A stretch of 64,000 bases of DNA. It comes from JdFR-22 sp964534325 (GTDB lineage: Archaea > Halobacteriota > Archaeoglobi > Archaeoglobales > Archaeoglobaceae). Under the pieces are notes generated by a model. The model did not search any database, was not told the origin of the DNA, and saw nothing but the letters and a program-made list of their open reading frames with translations. This document shows, piece after piece, positions 1 to 8,679 of this stretch; the first letter of the stretch is position 1, and each line of letters starts with the position of its first letter. The stretch is taken from NCBI GenBank assembly GCA_964534325.1, contig CAZHOR010000002.1, positions 130,787-194,786 of the forward strand, in the 5' to 3' direction. Position numbers and translations under genes: made by a program.

Positions 1-285
1 ATACATCCCATATTCAAGGAGGCCATGAAGGAGACTGACGAGATCATATCCATTGTAGAGGTCACCAGAGATTCAAACCTCAACGGAAGATCCCTTGGCG
101 AGGCAAAAGTGGAAACAAATACAGGAATGCATATCATAGCCATAAAGAGGGACAGCAACTGGATCACCAGACCTTCAGCGAATACCAAAATGTTCGCCGG
201 TGATCTGCTCATCACCAAGGGAACCAGAGAAGGTAATGAACTCCTCAACGAAATCGCTACACCTGTCCAGCAATCTCAGCAATAA
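1..285 (+). CDS. C-terminal part of an RCK/TrkA-C domain protein (probable potassium channel or transporter regulator), 5' end outside window
   Basis: The reading frame is open from base 1, so the gene begins upstream of the window; the ATG at 25 is probably internal. The visible about 94 residues look like a TrkA-C (RCK_C) domain: a DSNLNGRSLGE-type strand and turn, then TGMHIIAIKR, then a GDLLITKGTREG ending typical of these domains. TrkA-C domains bind regulatory ligands such as cyclic di-AMP or nucleotides on K+ channels and transporters, often together with PhoU-like or ion-channel domains. Which full-length protein this is cannot be told from here. Its last 29 bases overlap the end of the convergent mfnB gene. 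Confidence 0.75.
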   Translation: MHPIFKEAMKETDEIISIVEVTRDSNLNGRSLGEAKVETNTGMHIIAIKRDSNWITRPSANTKMFAGDLLITKGTREGNELLNEIATPVQQSQQ

Positions 286-973
286 AATTCGATACCAGTT
301 CCTTCTCGATCCTGGAGCTTCTTCCGCTTTTACACACTGCAGTCCTCACCCCGATTATATCGGGATTCAGCTCTCTTAAGGCTGTTGTATGTATTCCCTT
401 TATGCCGCCGGCCAGAGCACAGAAGAGGTTTCCCTTTCGGGACCCCTCAATGAATTCCTCAAGCTCAACCATTTCCATGTGGTCAAAAATAGTCTTGCCG
501 TCCTTTATGGCCGTATCGATCATGACGCCATCCACCCCCACCGTTTCTCCCACTTCGGGCAGCAATTGAGGTGGGATGGAGTTTATTCTATAGCAATCTG
601 CATAAGCTGCTGCCACCAGCTTCTTGTTCTCATCGAACTCTTTAACTGATCTGAGAACGGGTTTCAGCATGTTGTAGGCTTCTTCCTCATTTCTAACTCC
701 GAATAAGCCCACTTTAATGTAATCTGCTCCGCTTTGGGCTGCACCTAATGCTGCGAGGCTTGCGGTACCGGGCTTATACTCCATATCTCCTATAGTAGCG
801 CTGACCTGCTTACCATACTTCAGGGCCACATCTCTTATTTCTCTGATTACCCAGGGAAAGCTGGCTCCCAAAGAGCCTTCAAGTGGATTTTTTACATCGA
901 TGATATCAGCTCCTCCCTCAATTGACTCTATAGCTTCTTTGGTATCCATAGGACTTATGAGAACTTTCACCAT
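257..973 (-). CDS. mfnB: (5-formylfuran-3-yl)methyl phosphate synthase MfnB
   Basis: A 238-residue protein of the UPF0264/DUF556 family. MfnB makes 4-(hydroxymethyl)-2-furancarboxaldehyde phosphate from two molecules of glyceraldehyde-3-phosphate, building the furan ring of methanofuran. The family's catalytic-lysine segment is visible at residues 23-34 (DIIDVKNPLEGS, Lys28), and a second lysine lies in DYIKVGLFG near residue 87. The ALAGGIKGIH segment near residue 190 fits the phosphate-binding end of a TIM barrel. Length is normal for the family. The gene is single and convergent with the preceding one. A second methanofuran gene, mfnA, lies at 27852, so the pathway is likely present. Confidence 0.93.
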   Translation of the reverse strand: MVKVLISPMDTKEAIESIEGGADIIDVKNPLEGSLGASFPWVIREIRDVALKYGKQVSATIGDMEYKPGTASLAALGAAQSGADYIKVGLFGVRNEEEAYNMLKPVLRSVKEFDENKKLVAAAYADCYRINSIPPQLLPEVGETVGVDGVMIDTAIKDGKTIFDHMEMVELEEFIEGSRKGNLFCALAGGIKGIHTTALRELNPDIIGVRTAVCKSGRSSRIEKELVSNFIAEIAGQV

Positions 974-1073
974 GGCACATTGTTTAAGAGGGGTTTAAGA
1001 TTATTTTGTTATTTCATGGCTCAACACTTCTCAAAGACATGGTGAGGACCATATGGGCAGCAAGTGGCAAATA

Positions 1074-1084
1074 CTTATAAATCC
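1074..1084 (+). promoter_or_regulatory. TATA box of the hydrogenase maturation protease gene
   Basis: The sequence acttataaatc is centred about 28 nt before the ATG at 1106. That is the spacing expected for a leaderless archaeal transcript, and it decides the start codon against an in-frame GTG at 1064. Confidence 0.6.
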
Positions 1085-1105
1085 TGTTTAACAATCTCGT
1101 ATAGC

Positions 1106-1564
1106 ATGAAAAAAATCGCCATTATCGGTGTAGGCAACCTCTTGCAAACAGATGACGGCGTTGGTATCTGGGCTGTTGATGAGCTGGGAAAAAATAATCT
1201 ACCGGACAATGTAGAGGTTTTCGATGCTTCTACCGACCCCATGGTCGTATTGGACGCTATGGACAATAAAGATAAGGCAATAGTGATAGATGCTTTCGCC
1301 GGTGGTCACGCTCCGGGAACATTCTACAGATACAGGATAGAAGACCTGAATGTGGATGATCAGGCAGACTCCTTTGACCTCAGCTTGCACAGTATGTCCT
1401 TTCTTGACGCCCTTAAGAACGGAAAGCACGCTTATAATCTCCCCAGGGAAATAGTGGTCATTGGGGTTGAACCGGATAAGATAGAGACGGGTATGGAGCT
1501 TTCAAATACATTGAAGGAGAGGTTGCCTCAGCTGATCAAGCTGGTTATGGAGGAGATAAATTGA
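1106..1564 (+). CDS. Hydrogenase maturation protease (HycI/HyaD/FrhD type)
   Basis: A 152-residue member of the endopeptidase family that cuts the C-terminal tail from the large subunit of NiFe hydrogenases after nickel insertion. It starts with MKKIAIIGVGN and contains the family signature GVGNLLQTDDGVG, whose acidic residues help bind nickel. A second acidic residue sits in DAFAGGHAPGT, and LHSMSFLDAL provides the conserved histidine. An in-frame GTG at 1064 would add 14 poor residues and overlap the TATA box, so 1106 is preferred. No hydrogenase subunit lies in the window, so the target enzyme is encoded elsewhere. The stop overlaps the next start by 4 bases (TTGA), implying co-expression. 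Confidence 0.88.
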   Translation: MKKIAIIGVGNLLQTDDGVGIWAVDELGKNNLPDNVEVFDASTDPMVVLDAMDNKDKAIVIDAFAGGHAPGTFYRYRIEDLNVDDQADSFDLSLHSMSFLDALKNGKHAYNLPREIVVIGVEPDKIETGMELSNTLKERLPQLIKLVMEEIN

Positions 1565-2238
1565 GGGTTTATCTATTGTTGATACTGATATTGGGTTTTA
1601 CAGTTTTATTTTCTGGATGTAGCGATGTTATTCCCCTAGATGACAGTAGCAGCACAGGGCCTTACGATATCGAGCAAAAGGTAAGACTTCAGAATAACTT
1701 TATTCCTGTGATGGATGTCAACATAACTGGTACACCACAGGATATGACCGTGGAACTCAAGTTTCCAAACGACAATGTAACATCAAAGCGGATATTCGCA
1801 GACAATTTTACAGGCCAATCTGCACAGGTCAAGTTCACTTTAGCGGAGCCAGGAGATAATCCTACCAAAGGTGGTTACGAGATTAACTTGAGGAGTCAGG
1901 GAGAGGTGATATCGTCCAAGACCTTTTCCGTTGGGGGACACGACCTAGAGGTAACGGATGCCAAATTCAATATAACCGGGAACACGATTAACAGCATGAC
2001 CCTGACCATAAAGAATGTGGGTGACGCGCCCGCTTATGTGCAGCAAGCCAACATTGTTGTAGGGGATCAGAACCCCAAAGGATGGTTGTTCACCAGAGGG
2101 ATTTCCCCTGGAGAAACCACTGTACTGACTATTCCCCAGGAATTTAATATTCCAGGAGACACTGCCCACGTCAATGTATGGTTTTACTATCAAGGAGATC
2201 TGGTAGGCAGCTATGAAACAGATGTGAGTGCTGAATAA
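1561..2238 (+). CDS. Putative secreted lipoprotein with Ig-like/CARDB-like domain
   Basis: A 225-residue protein starting at a TTG that overlaps the protease stop. The N terminus is a signal peptide with a hydrophobic stretch of about 14 residues ending in a lipobox (LFSGC, Cys20), so the mature protein is probably lipid-anchored on the outside of the cell. The rest is rich in beta-strand patterns. The second half (LEVTDAKFNITGNTINSMTLT to the end) resembles a CARDB-like Ig fold, with NVGDAPAYVQQANIVV typical of such folds. There are no catalytic motifs. Its tight coupling to the hydrogenase protease gene is notable, but no functional link is known to me. Confidence 0.6.
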   Translation: MRVYLLLILILGFTVLFSGCSDVIPLDDSSSTGPYDIEQKVRLQNNFIPVMDVNITGTPQDMTVELKFPNDNVTSKRIFADNFTGQSAQVKFTLAEPGDNPTKGGYEINLRSQGEVISSKTFSVGGHDLEVTDAKFNITGNTINSMTLTIKNVGDAPAYVQQANIVVGDQNPKGWLFTRGISPGETTVLTIPQEFNIPGDTAHVNVWFYYQGDLVGSYETDVSAE

Positions 2239-2239
2239 C

Positions 2240-2944
2240 TCACATCACTTCAATATCAATTTTTTTACTTCCCATGTGGGCATCTACCCTTATGGTCTTT
2301 TTATCGTATTTCTGGGCGTTTATTACCTGATTAAAGCTGGTAAAACTGGTTTTCGTTACCTGTTCATCTCCTTCATCCAGATTATAGAACTTGTATTCTC
2401 CCTGCTCATGATAAGCCCAGTAAACCTTTAGTTGATGGGAGTATGGGCAATAATCTCCCTTCATCAGCCACAGGTAATCAGCACCCTTAAATTGCTCTAT
2501 TCCTTTCTCCTCAACATAAGAGTCCAACGTGTTCCCTGTTTTATAGTGGTCTATAGCCATTTTTACTCTGTCAACATGACTGTAGAGAGTTAATCCGTTA
2601 ACGTATGCCCAGCAGTACTCGTCCTGCAATTTCAGAGTTACTCCTCTGTACTCTTCCTCTCGCTCATATATGGGATTCGCTTCTCCTTCTGTAACGATTA
2701 CGTAACCGCCTTCCAAAAAGAATCTGGCAATTTGGTCTCCCTTACTCGCAGTCCCTACATATTCCGCCATCTCATCTGTGGTGCAATTGAGGTATTCGAG
2801 CTCTACGGCATCTTTGGAGGCTACTTGAAGAAAATCCTCCATGTTTATATCTACTTTTTCAGAACATTCTACCTGATCATGTGACGCTACATTTAGAACA
2901 GCTGATAATGCCGCCACTAAAATCAATATCCGGGGGTTAATCAT
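2240..2944 (-). CDS. Secreted protein of unknown function
   Basis: About 234 residues, beginning at the internal ATG at 2944, where MINPRILILVAALSAVLNVAS forms a classic signal peptide. An upstream in-frame ATG at 3034 would put a second hydrophobic stretch in front and is less likely. The mature part has a middle segment with ARFFLEGGYVIVTEGEANP and a later VKMAIDHYKTG. Several cysteines could pair outside the cell. I do not recognise the family. It is convergent with the lipoprotein gene with a one-base gap. Confidence 0.55.
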   Translation of the reverse strand: MINPRILILVAALSAVLNVASHDQVECSEKVDINMEDFLQVASKDAVELEYLNCTTDEMAEYVGTASKGDQIARFFLEGGYVIVTEGEANPIYEREEEYRGVTLKLQDEYCWAYVNGLTLYSHVDRVKMAIDHYKTGNTLDSYVEEKGIEQFKGADYLWLMKGDYCPYSHQLKVYWAYHEQGEYKFYNLDEGDEQVTKTSFTSFNQVINAQKYDKKTIRVDAHMGSKKIDIEVM

Positions 2945-3040
2945 TATTGTTATAATAGTGAGAAGTCCAATTAAAAGATTACAAAAAACACTTGATGAGG
3001 ACTTGATAGCCAATAAGGTTCCGCAATAATTCAAAACAGG

Positions 3041-3087
3041 CAGGAATTTTGGCCTGCATAGTGATGGGCTTTATTCAGCCCACCTGA
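3041..3087. other. Two small hairpins between unrelated transcripts
   Basis: GCAGG...CCTGC arms are followed by TGGGCT-ttattc-AGCCCA with perfect 6-bp arms. They lie between the secreted-protein gene and the response-regulator promoter. They may be RNA structures or a boundary element; no function can be assigned. Confidence 0.3.
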
Positions 3088-3195
3088 TCAACAGCAGGAA
3101 ATAAGAAAGTATTAATACAGAAGTTGATTGCCCCAAATAGGGAAAACTTTTAATAGTTTATAGTTGTTGTTATAATTATCATGGGGTGACAGGAT

Positions 3196-3591
3196 TTGCC
3201 AAAAAAGAGAAATAACGTAAGAATATTAGTGGTGGACGATGAACCTGCAATGAGAGAAGTAATGGTGCTTATTTTAAAGGGCTACGATGTCGTTGAAGCC
3301 TCCAATGGATATGAAGCAATAAAGAGATGCGAAGAGAAAACACCTGACATAATTTTGATGGATATTATGATGCCCAGGATGAACGGCGTCGAGGCAACCA
3401 AACACATCTTAGAAGAGTATCCAGACGTAAAAATTGTGGCGGTCACCGCCTATGCCACTCATAAAGGCAAAGAAATGCTGGAAGCGGGTGCAATCGAGAT
3501 ACTTGAAAAACCATTCGGAAGGAGAAAACTTGAAGAGCTCATAAAGAGGCTTAGTAATGGTGAGATGGCAAGAAGCAAACAGAGAGCTTAA
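3196..3591 (+). CDS. Stand-alone response regulator receiver protein
   Basis: A 131-residue single REC (CheY-like) domain. The acidic pocket is Asp14-Asp15, the phospho-accepting aspartate is Asp56 (ILMDIMMPRMNG), the conserved threonine is Thr84 (VAVTAYA) and the lysine is Lys105 (EKPFG). There is no output domain, so it probably acts by protein contact, as archaeal stand-alone receivers do. It starts at TTG 3196 with a GGGGTGACAGG-type ribosome site just upstream; an ATG at 3181 meets a stop at once. The 3' end overlaps the histidine kinase gene by 35 bases, so the two are translationally coupled and likely partners. Confidence 0.9.
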   Translation: MPKKRNNVRILVVDDEPAMREVMVLILKGYDVVEASNGYEAIKRCEEKTPDIILMDIMMPRMNGVEATKHILEEYPDVKIVAVTAYATHKGKEMLEAGAIEILEKPFGRRKLEELIKRLSNGEMARSKQRA

Positions 3592-4903
3592 ACTTGCCGA
3601 AGTTCTCCCTTTTGCTGTCATTTTAACCGATAGAGATTATAATATCTTATACTGGAGTGAGGGCGCTGAAGAGCTACTGGGATGGTCTAAAAAAGAGACT
3701 GAAGACCAGTCGCTATACGAATTCCTTGATTTGAGCCAGGAAGAAATAAAAACTCTTTTAAGTCAGGAGAAGTTTTCCGTATTACATCGAAAGGATGGTT
3801 CGACCGTGAGATGCGAGATACGCTCCTCTTCCTTTAATGATAAATACGCATTCTTTTTAAGAGATATTACTGACCAGTACGAAGAGATAAAAGAGCTGGG
3901 AAGCTACCAGGATTTCTTTGAACAAGCCCAGGACATGTTCTTTAGAGTAGGGAAAGCAGAATTCAACCCCAAACTGGCACAGACACTGGGATACAGCAAG
4001 AACGAACTCACCGGGATTCCTATGTCTCCCCTCATCCACCCCGAAGATGTTGACAGAGTTCATGAAGAGTTCCTGAAGGTGTTGAACGGCGAAACCAGGA
4101 ACTATGAAGTGAGGATGCTGGCCAAAAGCGGAGATGTTCTGTGGTTCGAGGTAGTTGCCTGGCCATGGAAAACTGAAGGAATAACGGTTGGTAGTGAAGG
4201 AGTACTAAGAGATATCTCCGAAAAGAAGAGGCAGGAGACATCCACAAAGAGATTGCTGGAGAGGCTGGAAGTCTTGAACAGCATACTTCGCCACGATCTC
4301 AGCAATTACTTGAGCGTGATCGGGAATTATGTGGAGCTTCTTGAAGAAGAGCCCAATAAAGAGTACATCAACAAGATACAGAACATGATAAAGAGGTCCC
4401 TAGAGCTCATCAGGGACATAAAAACCGTTGAAGATGCCGAGAAGTCCGGCAGGATAATGAAGTCAACAAACATATCGGAAGTCCTTAAAAGCGAGATAAA
4501 CGCCATAGAAGACCCTCACACCAACATAAGATCAGCCATACCCGAAAACCTTTATGTCTGGGCTGATGAGATGGTCAACTCCATCTTCTCCAACTTGCTT
4601 TCAAATTCCATTGCACATAATGATAAGACGGAGAAGAACATTGATGTTAAGGCACAAAAAGTTGACTCGGAGATAGAGGTCAGGATAGCAGATAACGGAC
4701 CAGGAATCCCTGAAGATATGAAAGAAGATATCTTCAAAGAAGGAGTTAAGGACGAGACCACAGGAAAAACAGGTCTTGGCCTGTTCTTGGCTAAAACACT
4801 GGTGGAGAGATACAGCGGGAAAATATGGGTTGAAAACAATGAACCTGAGGGCAGCATATTCATTGTCAGATTAAGAAGTTCTGAGAACCTCTACGGGTCC
4901 TGA
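3557..4903 (+). CDS. PAS-PAS sensor histidine kinase
   Basis: 448 residues, with no membrane segment, so cytoplasmic. Two PAS domains (roughly residues 10-105 and 115-225; the second has GYSKNELTG and the PAC motif GVLRDISEKK) precede a dimerisation helix with His246 in RHDLSN. The ATPase domain follows, with N-box NLLSNSIAHN, G1 box DNGPGIPED and G2 box GLGLFLAKTLVE. All catalytic parts are present. It autophosphorylates on histidine and passes the phosphate to a receiver, most likely the overlapping upstream gene. The sensed ligand is unknown. Confidence 0.92.
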   Translation: MVRWQEANRELKLAEVLPFAVILTDRDYNILYWSEGAEELLGWSKKETEDQSLYEFLDLSQEEIKTLLSQEKFSVLHRKDGSTVRCEIRSSSFNDKYAFFLRDITDQYEEIKELGSYQDFFEQAQDMFFRVGKAEFNPKLAQTLGYSKNELTGIPMSPLIHPEDVDRVHEEFLKVLNGETRNYEVRMLAKSGDVLWFEVVAWPWKTEGITVGSEGVLRDISEKKRQETSTKRLLERLEVLNSILRHDLSNYLSVIGNYVELLEEEPNKEYINKIQNMIKRSLELIRDIKTVEDAEKSGRIMKSTNISEVLKSEINAIEDPHTNIRSAIPENLYVWADEMVNSIFSNLLSNSIAHNDKTEKNIDVKAQKVDSEIEVRIADNGPGIPEDMKEDIFKEGVKDETTGKTGLGLFLAKTLVERYSGKIWVENNEPEGSIFIVRLRSSENLYGS

Positions 4904-5071
4904 GAGCTGAGATTTTCTGGTCTACTTTTCTATTAGTTTTATTTACAATTGCTTTTTTTGTCTTACTTCTACCTTCAACCCCACCCCCCTCTTTTCCGGT
5001 GGAAGGGCAAGAAGATGTGGCAGGATTTAGTTAGTAGGGTTAGGGTAGAGCAAAAAGGGAAAGCCTTAAAC

Positions 5072-6169
5072 CTATTTGATCAAATTCTTCCTCAACTTGA
5101 ACGTCTCTTCCTCTTTTGTTCTGAGGTTGTCGAGTATCCTGTTCATCCGGTTTATTTGACTGGATAGTTCTTTAAATGCTCTTTCTTCTCCTACATCTTC
5201 TTTCACATCAACAAACCCCCTCATTATTGCCAGAGGGTTTCTCAGTCTATCGGCGAGGTATTCAAAGTATTCAAGATTATCTTTCATCTTATCCAGGGCT
5301 TCTTTCCTCTTTTTCTCTATTTCAATGGTTTTAAGTGCAAGAGCCAGATCACATGCCATATCATTTATCATTTCCATCTCTTCATTTGAAAAGCTATCAT
5401 AACCCGAATATATCCATAGAATACCATAAAGTCTGTTCTTATGGGATATGGGTATGACCAGCTTTTTAATCGAGTCGTCTCCATTCAATGAGCATTTTTT
5501 ACACAGATGGTCTATGGGAACCGTTCCCAGTTCTCTGCTCTCACTTTTCATTGCCTCCAAACACAGTATCTCACCATTTTTAGCCATATAATCCAGCTCT
5601 TTTCTTCCGTAACACCCGATAGACTCCACAACCTCTATTCTTCCCTTATTGGAGATACCGATCCATACACTCAAATCTTCCTTCAGTCTGGCAACAGATT
5701 TGCATACTTTTGCAAGCAATTTCCTGCTGTCCCTCTCCCAGGCAATAAGATGACTGACCTCCCCCGATACGGCTAACATCTTTTTTATCCTGTCAGTACC
5801 CCCTGCTGGTCTTTCTGAGTTCTCTTTGTTATATATCAGTTTACAGAACAAGCCTTTTTCTCTTTCGAGGGGCTTGGTTATCTCAAAACATTTTATAGAA
5901 TCTCCCTTACTTCTCCTCAAAACCACCTCAACTTCAGAACCAGTAGTAGAGGATGAATGGGTGGATTCAGTATATAATTTCTTCATATTGAACCCTAATA
6001 ACTCGTCCTTGGAGAATCCCAGTAAACTGGAGACCCTTTTATTAGCATAAAGGATTTTGCCATCAGCATTTACAATGAAGACACCATCTGAAGAATAATC
6101 GAGGACCTCATCTAAAATAGACAAGATATTTGCATTTACCTCTGGTGGGTTGTAGGCCCCCATTCCCAT
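5072..6169 (-). CDS. PAS-GAF signalling protein with degenerate kinase dimerisation helix and no ATPase domain
   Basis: 365 residues. A PAS domain (residues about 14-110, with DYSSDGVFIVNADGKILYAN) is followed by a GAF domain (about 135-285; a cysteine-containing CLEA...CKKC stretch could bind a metal or ligand). A coiled helix carries YLADRLRNPLAI near residue 305. This matches the H-box region of archaeal histidine kinases (normally HxLRNPL), but the phospho-accepting histidine is absent. The protein ends about 50 residues later, and I find no HATPase domain downstream in any frame. It may bind or inhibit other kinases. The start is ATG 6169; Met3 is an alternative. Confidence 0.8.
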   Translation of the reverse strand: MGMGAYNPPEVNANILSILDEVLDYSSDGVFIVNADGKILYANKRVSSLLGFSKDELLGFNMKKLYTESTHSSSTTGSEVEVVLRRSKGDSIKCFEITKPLEREKGLFCKLIYNKENSERPAGGTDRIKKMLAVSGEVSHLIAWERDSRKLLAKVCKSVARLKEDLSVWIGISNKGRIEVVESIGCYGRKELDYMAKNGEILCLEAMKSESRELGTVPIDHLCKKCSLNGDDSIKKLVIPISHKNRLYGILWIYSGYDSFSNEEMEMINDMACDLALALKTIEIEKKRKEALDKMKDNLEYFEYLADRLRNPLAIMRGFVDVKEDVGEERAFKELSSQINRMNRILDNLRTKEEETFKLRKNLIK

Positions 6170-6539
6170 ACTATGTAGCTCCTTCGATATTTTTATGTAC
6201 TATGCGACCTCTCCAACCTACTGATAAACCAATTAAGAAGTATATGGCACATAACTCATTCTTATATTTTTTGTTTTAAGTTTTATACTATACATAATCT
6301 TATTAATCTTATTATTGTGATCCAGAAAGCGTTCTGTGAGGGTTAATCGTATTTTCTTGTTAATCTTAAATCTAAAGATATATACTTACTTATACTTACT
6401 TACTTATACTTACCAACCCGTAACTGGGACCGTAACTGGGACTTTGATGTGATATTTTATAATAAGTAAAATAAGAGAATAAATTTTGTCAGGCAAGTAT
6501 GTAGAAAACTTAAAAAAACAAAGATGATGCGGGAGAATT
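6170..6539. other. Intergenic region before glyS with short direct repeats
   Basis: 370 bases without a gene. They are AT-rich, with several possible TATA elements for the divergent PAS-GAF and glyS genes. Two sets of short tandem repeats lie at 6379-6441 and are listed separately. No RNA gene or T-box-like element is recognised. Confidence 0.5.
6379..6441. repeat. Short tandem repeats upstream of glyS
   Basis: The run contains several copies of a ttacttata/cttactta unit, followed directly by two copies of ccgtaactggga 12 bases apart. The units are too short and irregular for CRISPR. They may be regulator binding sites or slippage products. Confidence 0.6.
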
Positions 6540-8237
6540 ATGAGCAGATTAATGGAAATGTTGATCAGGAGAGGTTTTTTATGGCAATCATTCGAAATTT
6601 ATGGAGGTATTGCAGGATTCATTGATTTTGCCCCTCTGGGTAATGGAGTGAGAAGGAATCTGGAAAAGATTTGGCGTGATTATTTTGTTATTAATGAACG
6701 TGCGGTTGAAATTGATACTCCCACCATAGGAATTGAAGACATTTTTGCTGCCTCAGGACATTTAACTTCCTTTACAGATGTGGCCATAGAGTGCAAGGAA
6801 TGCGGTAGAGTGTTTAGAGCAGACCATTACATTAAAGAGAAACTGGGAATAGAGTCAGATGAGACAATGGATGCCATACAGGAAATACTGGAAAGCTACG
6901 ACCTTAGCTGTGAATGTGGGAACGGGTTCAAGGACCCGCAGCACTTTAATCTCATGTTCACCACCACCATTGGCCTTGGCGACAGCAAGAGAGGTTACCT
7001 CAGACCAGAAACTGCTCAGGGCATTTTTATTGATTTTAAAAGATTAAAAGATTATTTCAGGGGACAATTGCCCTTTGGAGTCTCCCAGATTGGGAGAGTC
7101 TATAGAAATGAGATCAGCCCTAGACAGGGAGTGATTCGTCTAAGAGAGTTCAATCAATCCGAGCTGGAGTACTTTGTTCACCCGGAGAACAAAACACATC
7201 CCAACTTCAGCAAATATAGGGACATGAAAGTGACCCTGGAAGATAAGTCCGAGAATCAGTATAATATCACGCTGGGAGAAGCGCTTTCAAAGGGATTCCT
7301 CCCCCACGAGCTTCTGGCATACTTCATAGGCAAAACCAAACAATACTTGCTTGAAGCTGGAGTTAATGAAGACAAATTGAAGTTCAGGCAGCATAAGGAC
7401 GATGAAAGAGCTCATTACGCCATTGACACCTGGGATGCAGAGGCTCTCACCGAATACGGCTGGATAGAGGTAGTAGGGATCGCAGATAGAACGGACTACG
7501 ATCTCAATAGACACGCTAAAGTGAGCGGAGAAGATATGACAGTATTCGTCCAGTTCTCTCAACCCCAGAAAGTTAAAAGGAAGAAATTAACTCCTTTAAT
7601 GAACAAATTAGGCCCCCAATTTAGAGACAAAGCTAAATCAATCGCAGCAGAGATTGAGAGTTACGATGGAGAGGTCGGTAATGGCATAGAAGTAGAAGTG
7701 GATGGAGAGGTCTTTGAGGTTTCAAATGAGTTTTTCGAAGTAGAGGATGTAGAGGAAGAGATACATGGAGAGAGAATAACTCCCCACGTAATTGAACCAT
7801 CCTTTGGTCTGGACAGGCTGGTATACACAATTCTGGAGCACTCCTTTGACTCCGATACCATAGATGGAGAAGAGAGAAAGGTCTTGAGATTGAAGAACAG
7901 GATAACTCCCGTTCAAGTAGCTGTCCTGCCCCTGCTCACTAAAGATGAGTTCCTGAAAATTTCAGAGGAAATAATATCCGGTCTCAAGCAACAGGGGATA
8001 TTCACTGAATACGATACCTCAGGAAGTATTGGAAGAAGATACAGGAGATATGACGAGATAGGCACGCCATTCTGCGTGACCGTAGACAAACAGACACTGG
8101 AAGACAGGACCGTTACTGTAAGGGACAGAGATACCACAGAACAGATAAGGATAAACATAGATGAACTGCAAAGAGCGATTAAGGAAATGCTCCAAACTGA
8201 AAAATCCATATACGAATACGGAGAGAAATTCAGATAG
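6540..8237 (+). CDS. glyS: Glycyl-tRNA synthetase, class II archaeal/eukaryotic type
   Basis: A 565-residue enzyme that charges tRNA-Gly with glycine, homodimeric in the family. Class II motif 2 is visible as VYRNEISPRQGVIRLREF and motif 3 as PSFGLDRLVYTIL. The N terminus (RRGFLWQSFEIYGGIAGFIDF) is characteristic of the family. Two Cys pairs, CKECGRV and CECGNG, may bind zinc in the insertion before the catalytic core. The C-terminal anticodon-binding domain begins near residue 455 (RITPVQVAVLPL). Length is typical for archaea. The gene is monocistronic, starting at ATG 6540. Confidence 0.97.
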   Translation: MSRLMEMLIRRGFLWQSFEIYGGIAGFIDFAPLGNGVRRNLEKIWRDYFVINERAVEIDTPTIGIEDIFAASGHLTSFTDVAIECKECGRVFRADHYIKEKLGIESDETMDAIQEILESYDLSCECGNGFKDPQHFNLMFTTTIGLGDSKRGYLRPETAQGIFIDFKRLKDYFRGQLPFGVSQIGRVYRNEISPRQGVIRLREFNQSELEYFVHPENKTHPNFSKYRDMKVTLEDKSENQYNITLGEALSKGFLPHELLAYFIGKTKQYLLEAGVNEDKLKFRQHKDDERAHYAIDTWDAEALTEYGWIEVVGIADRTDYDLNRHAKVSGEDMTVFVQFSQPQKVKRKKLTPLMNKLGPQFRDKAKSIAAEIESYDGEVGNGIEVEVDGEVFEVSNEFFEVEDVEEEIHGERITPHVIEPSFGLDRLVYTILEHSFDSDTIDGEERKVLRLKNRITPVQVAVLPLLTKDEFLKISEEIISGLKQQGIFTEYDTSGSIGRRYRRYDEIGTPFCVTVDKQTLEDRTVTVRDRDTTEQIRINIDELQRAIKEMLQTEKSIYEYGEKFR

Positions 8238-8322
8238 TCAAATAGCCAAATAACCGGATTTAGATTGTTTATAGTTTGTTTAGATAAACCAGTTAACACT
8301 CCCGTTGAACCTCACCCTTCCT

Positions 8323-8616
8323 TCAATCATTTCTATAGGCTTCTTCTCTTTTAGCTAAAGGGAATTGGACTTCGAATCTTCTGTTGGGGGGAGGAGATAT
8401 CCTCACTATTACTTCTCTAATTAAGGAGTAGTATTTCCTTCTTCCCTTCCAGTTGGAGGTTATTATCCCATGTTCTTCTAATCTATCCAGATGGTATTTG
8501 GCAGTCTTCCCGTCCAAGCCTACTAATTCCATTATTTCAGATATATACATATCCCTTCGAGAGAGGTGGCGAAGTAGTTCCAGTCTGGATTTGGAACCTA
8601 TAATATCCAGAGTCAT
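8323..8616 (-). CDS. Small ArsR-type winged-helix regulator
   Basis: 97 residues. A single winged-helix DNA-binding domain fills most of the protein: RLELLRHLSRRDMYISEIMEL is helix 1-2 and GLDGKTAKYHLDRLEEHGII is the recognition helix. A wing with RRKYYSL follows. No metal-sensing cysteines are present. It is divergent from the amphi-Trp gene and shares with it a TATA element near 8644, so it probably controls itself and that neighbour. A related, longer regulator is at 20141. Confidence 0.85.
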   Translation of the reverse strand: MTLDIIGSKSRLELLRHLSRRDMYISEIMELVGLDGKTAKYHLDRLEEHGIITSNWKGRRKYYSLIREVIVRISPPPNRRFEVQFPLAKREEAYRND

Positions 8617-8637
8617 TGAGTATAATTTTCCTAAGAA

Positions 8638-8649
8638 AAATTATATATG
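8638..8649. promoter_or_regulatory. Shared bidirectional TATA element
   Basis: attatatatg lies about 28 nt from the ATG at 8616 on the minus strand and about 36 nt from the ATG at 8680 on the plus strand. One near-symmetric AT element could drive both genes, and the ArsR-type protein could then regulate both. Confidence 0.5.
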
Positions 8650-8679
8650 TTTTTCTACCACACTTCTTCGGATGATAAT

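Noticed and set aside
4904..5071. Missing ATPase domain of the PAS-GAF protein as a frameshift
   Set aside because: No HATPase motifs are readable in any frame between 4904 and 5071, so truncation by a simple frameshift is not supported.
6379..6441. Possible CRISPR array or replication iterons
   Set aside because: Units are too short and irregular, and no initiator gene is present.
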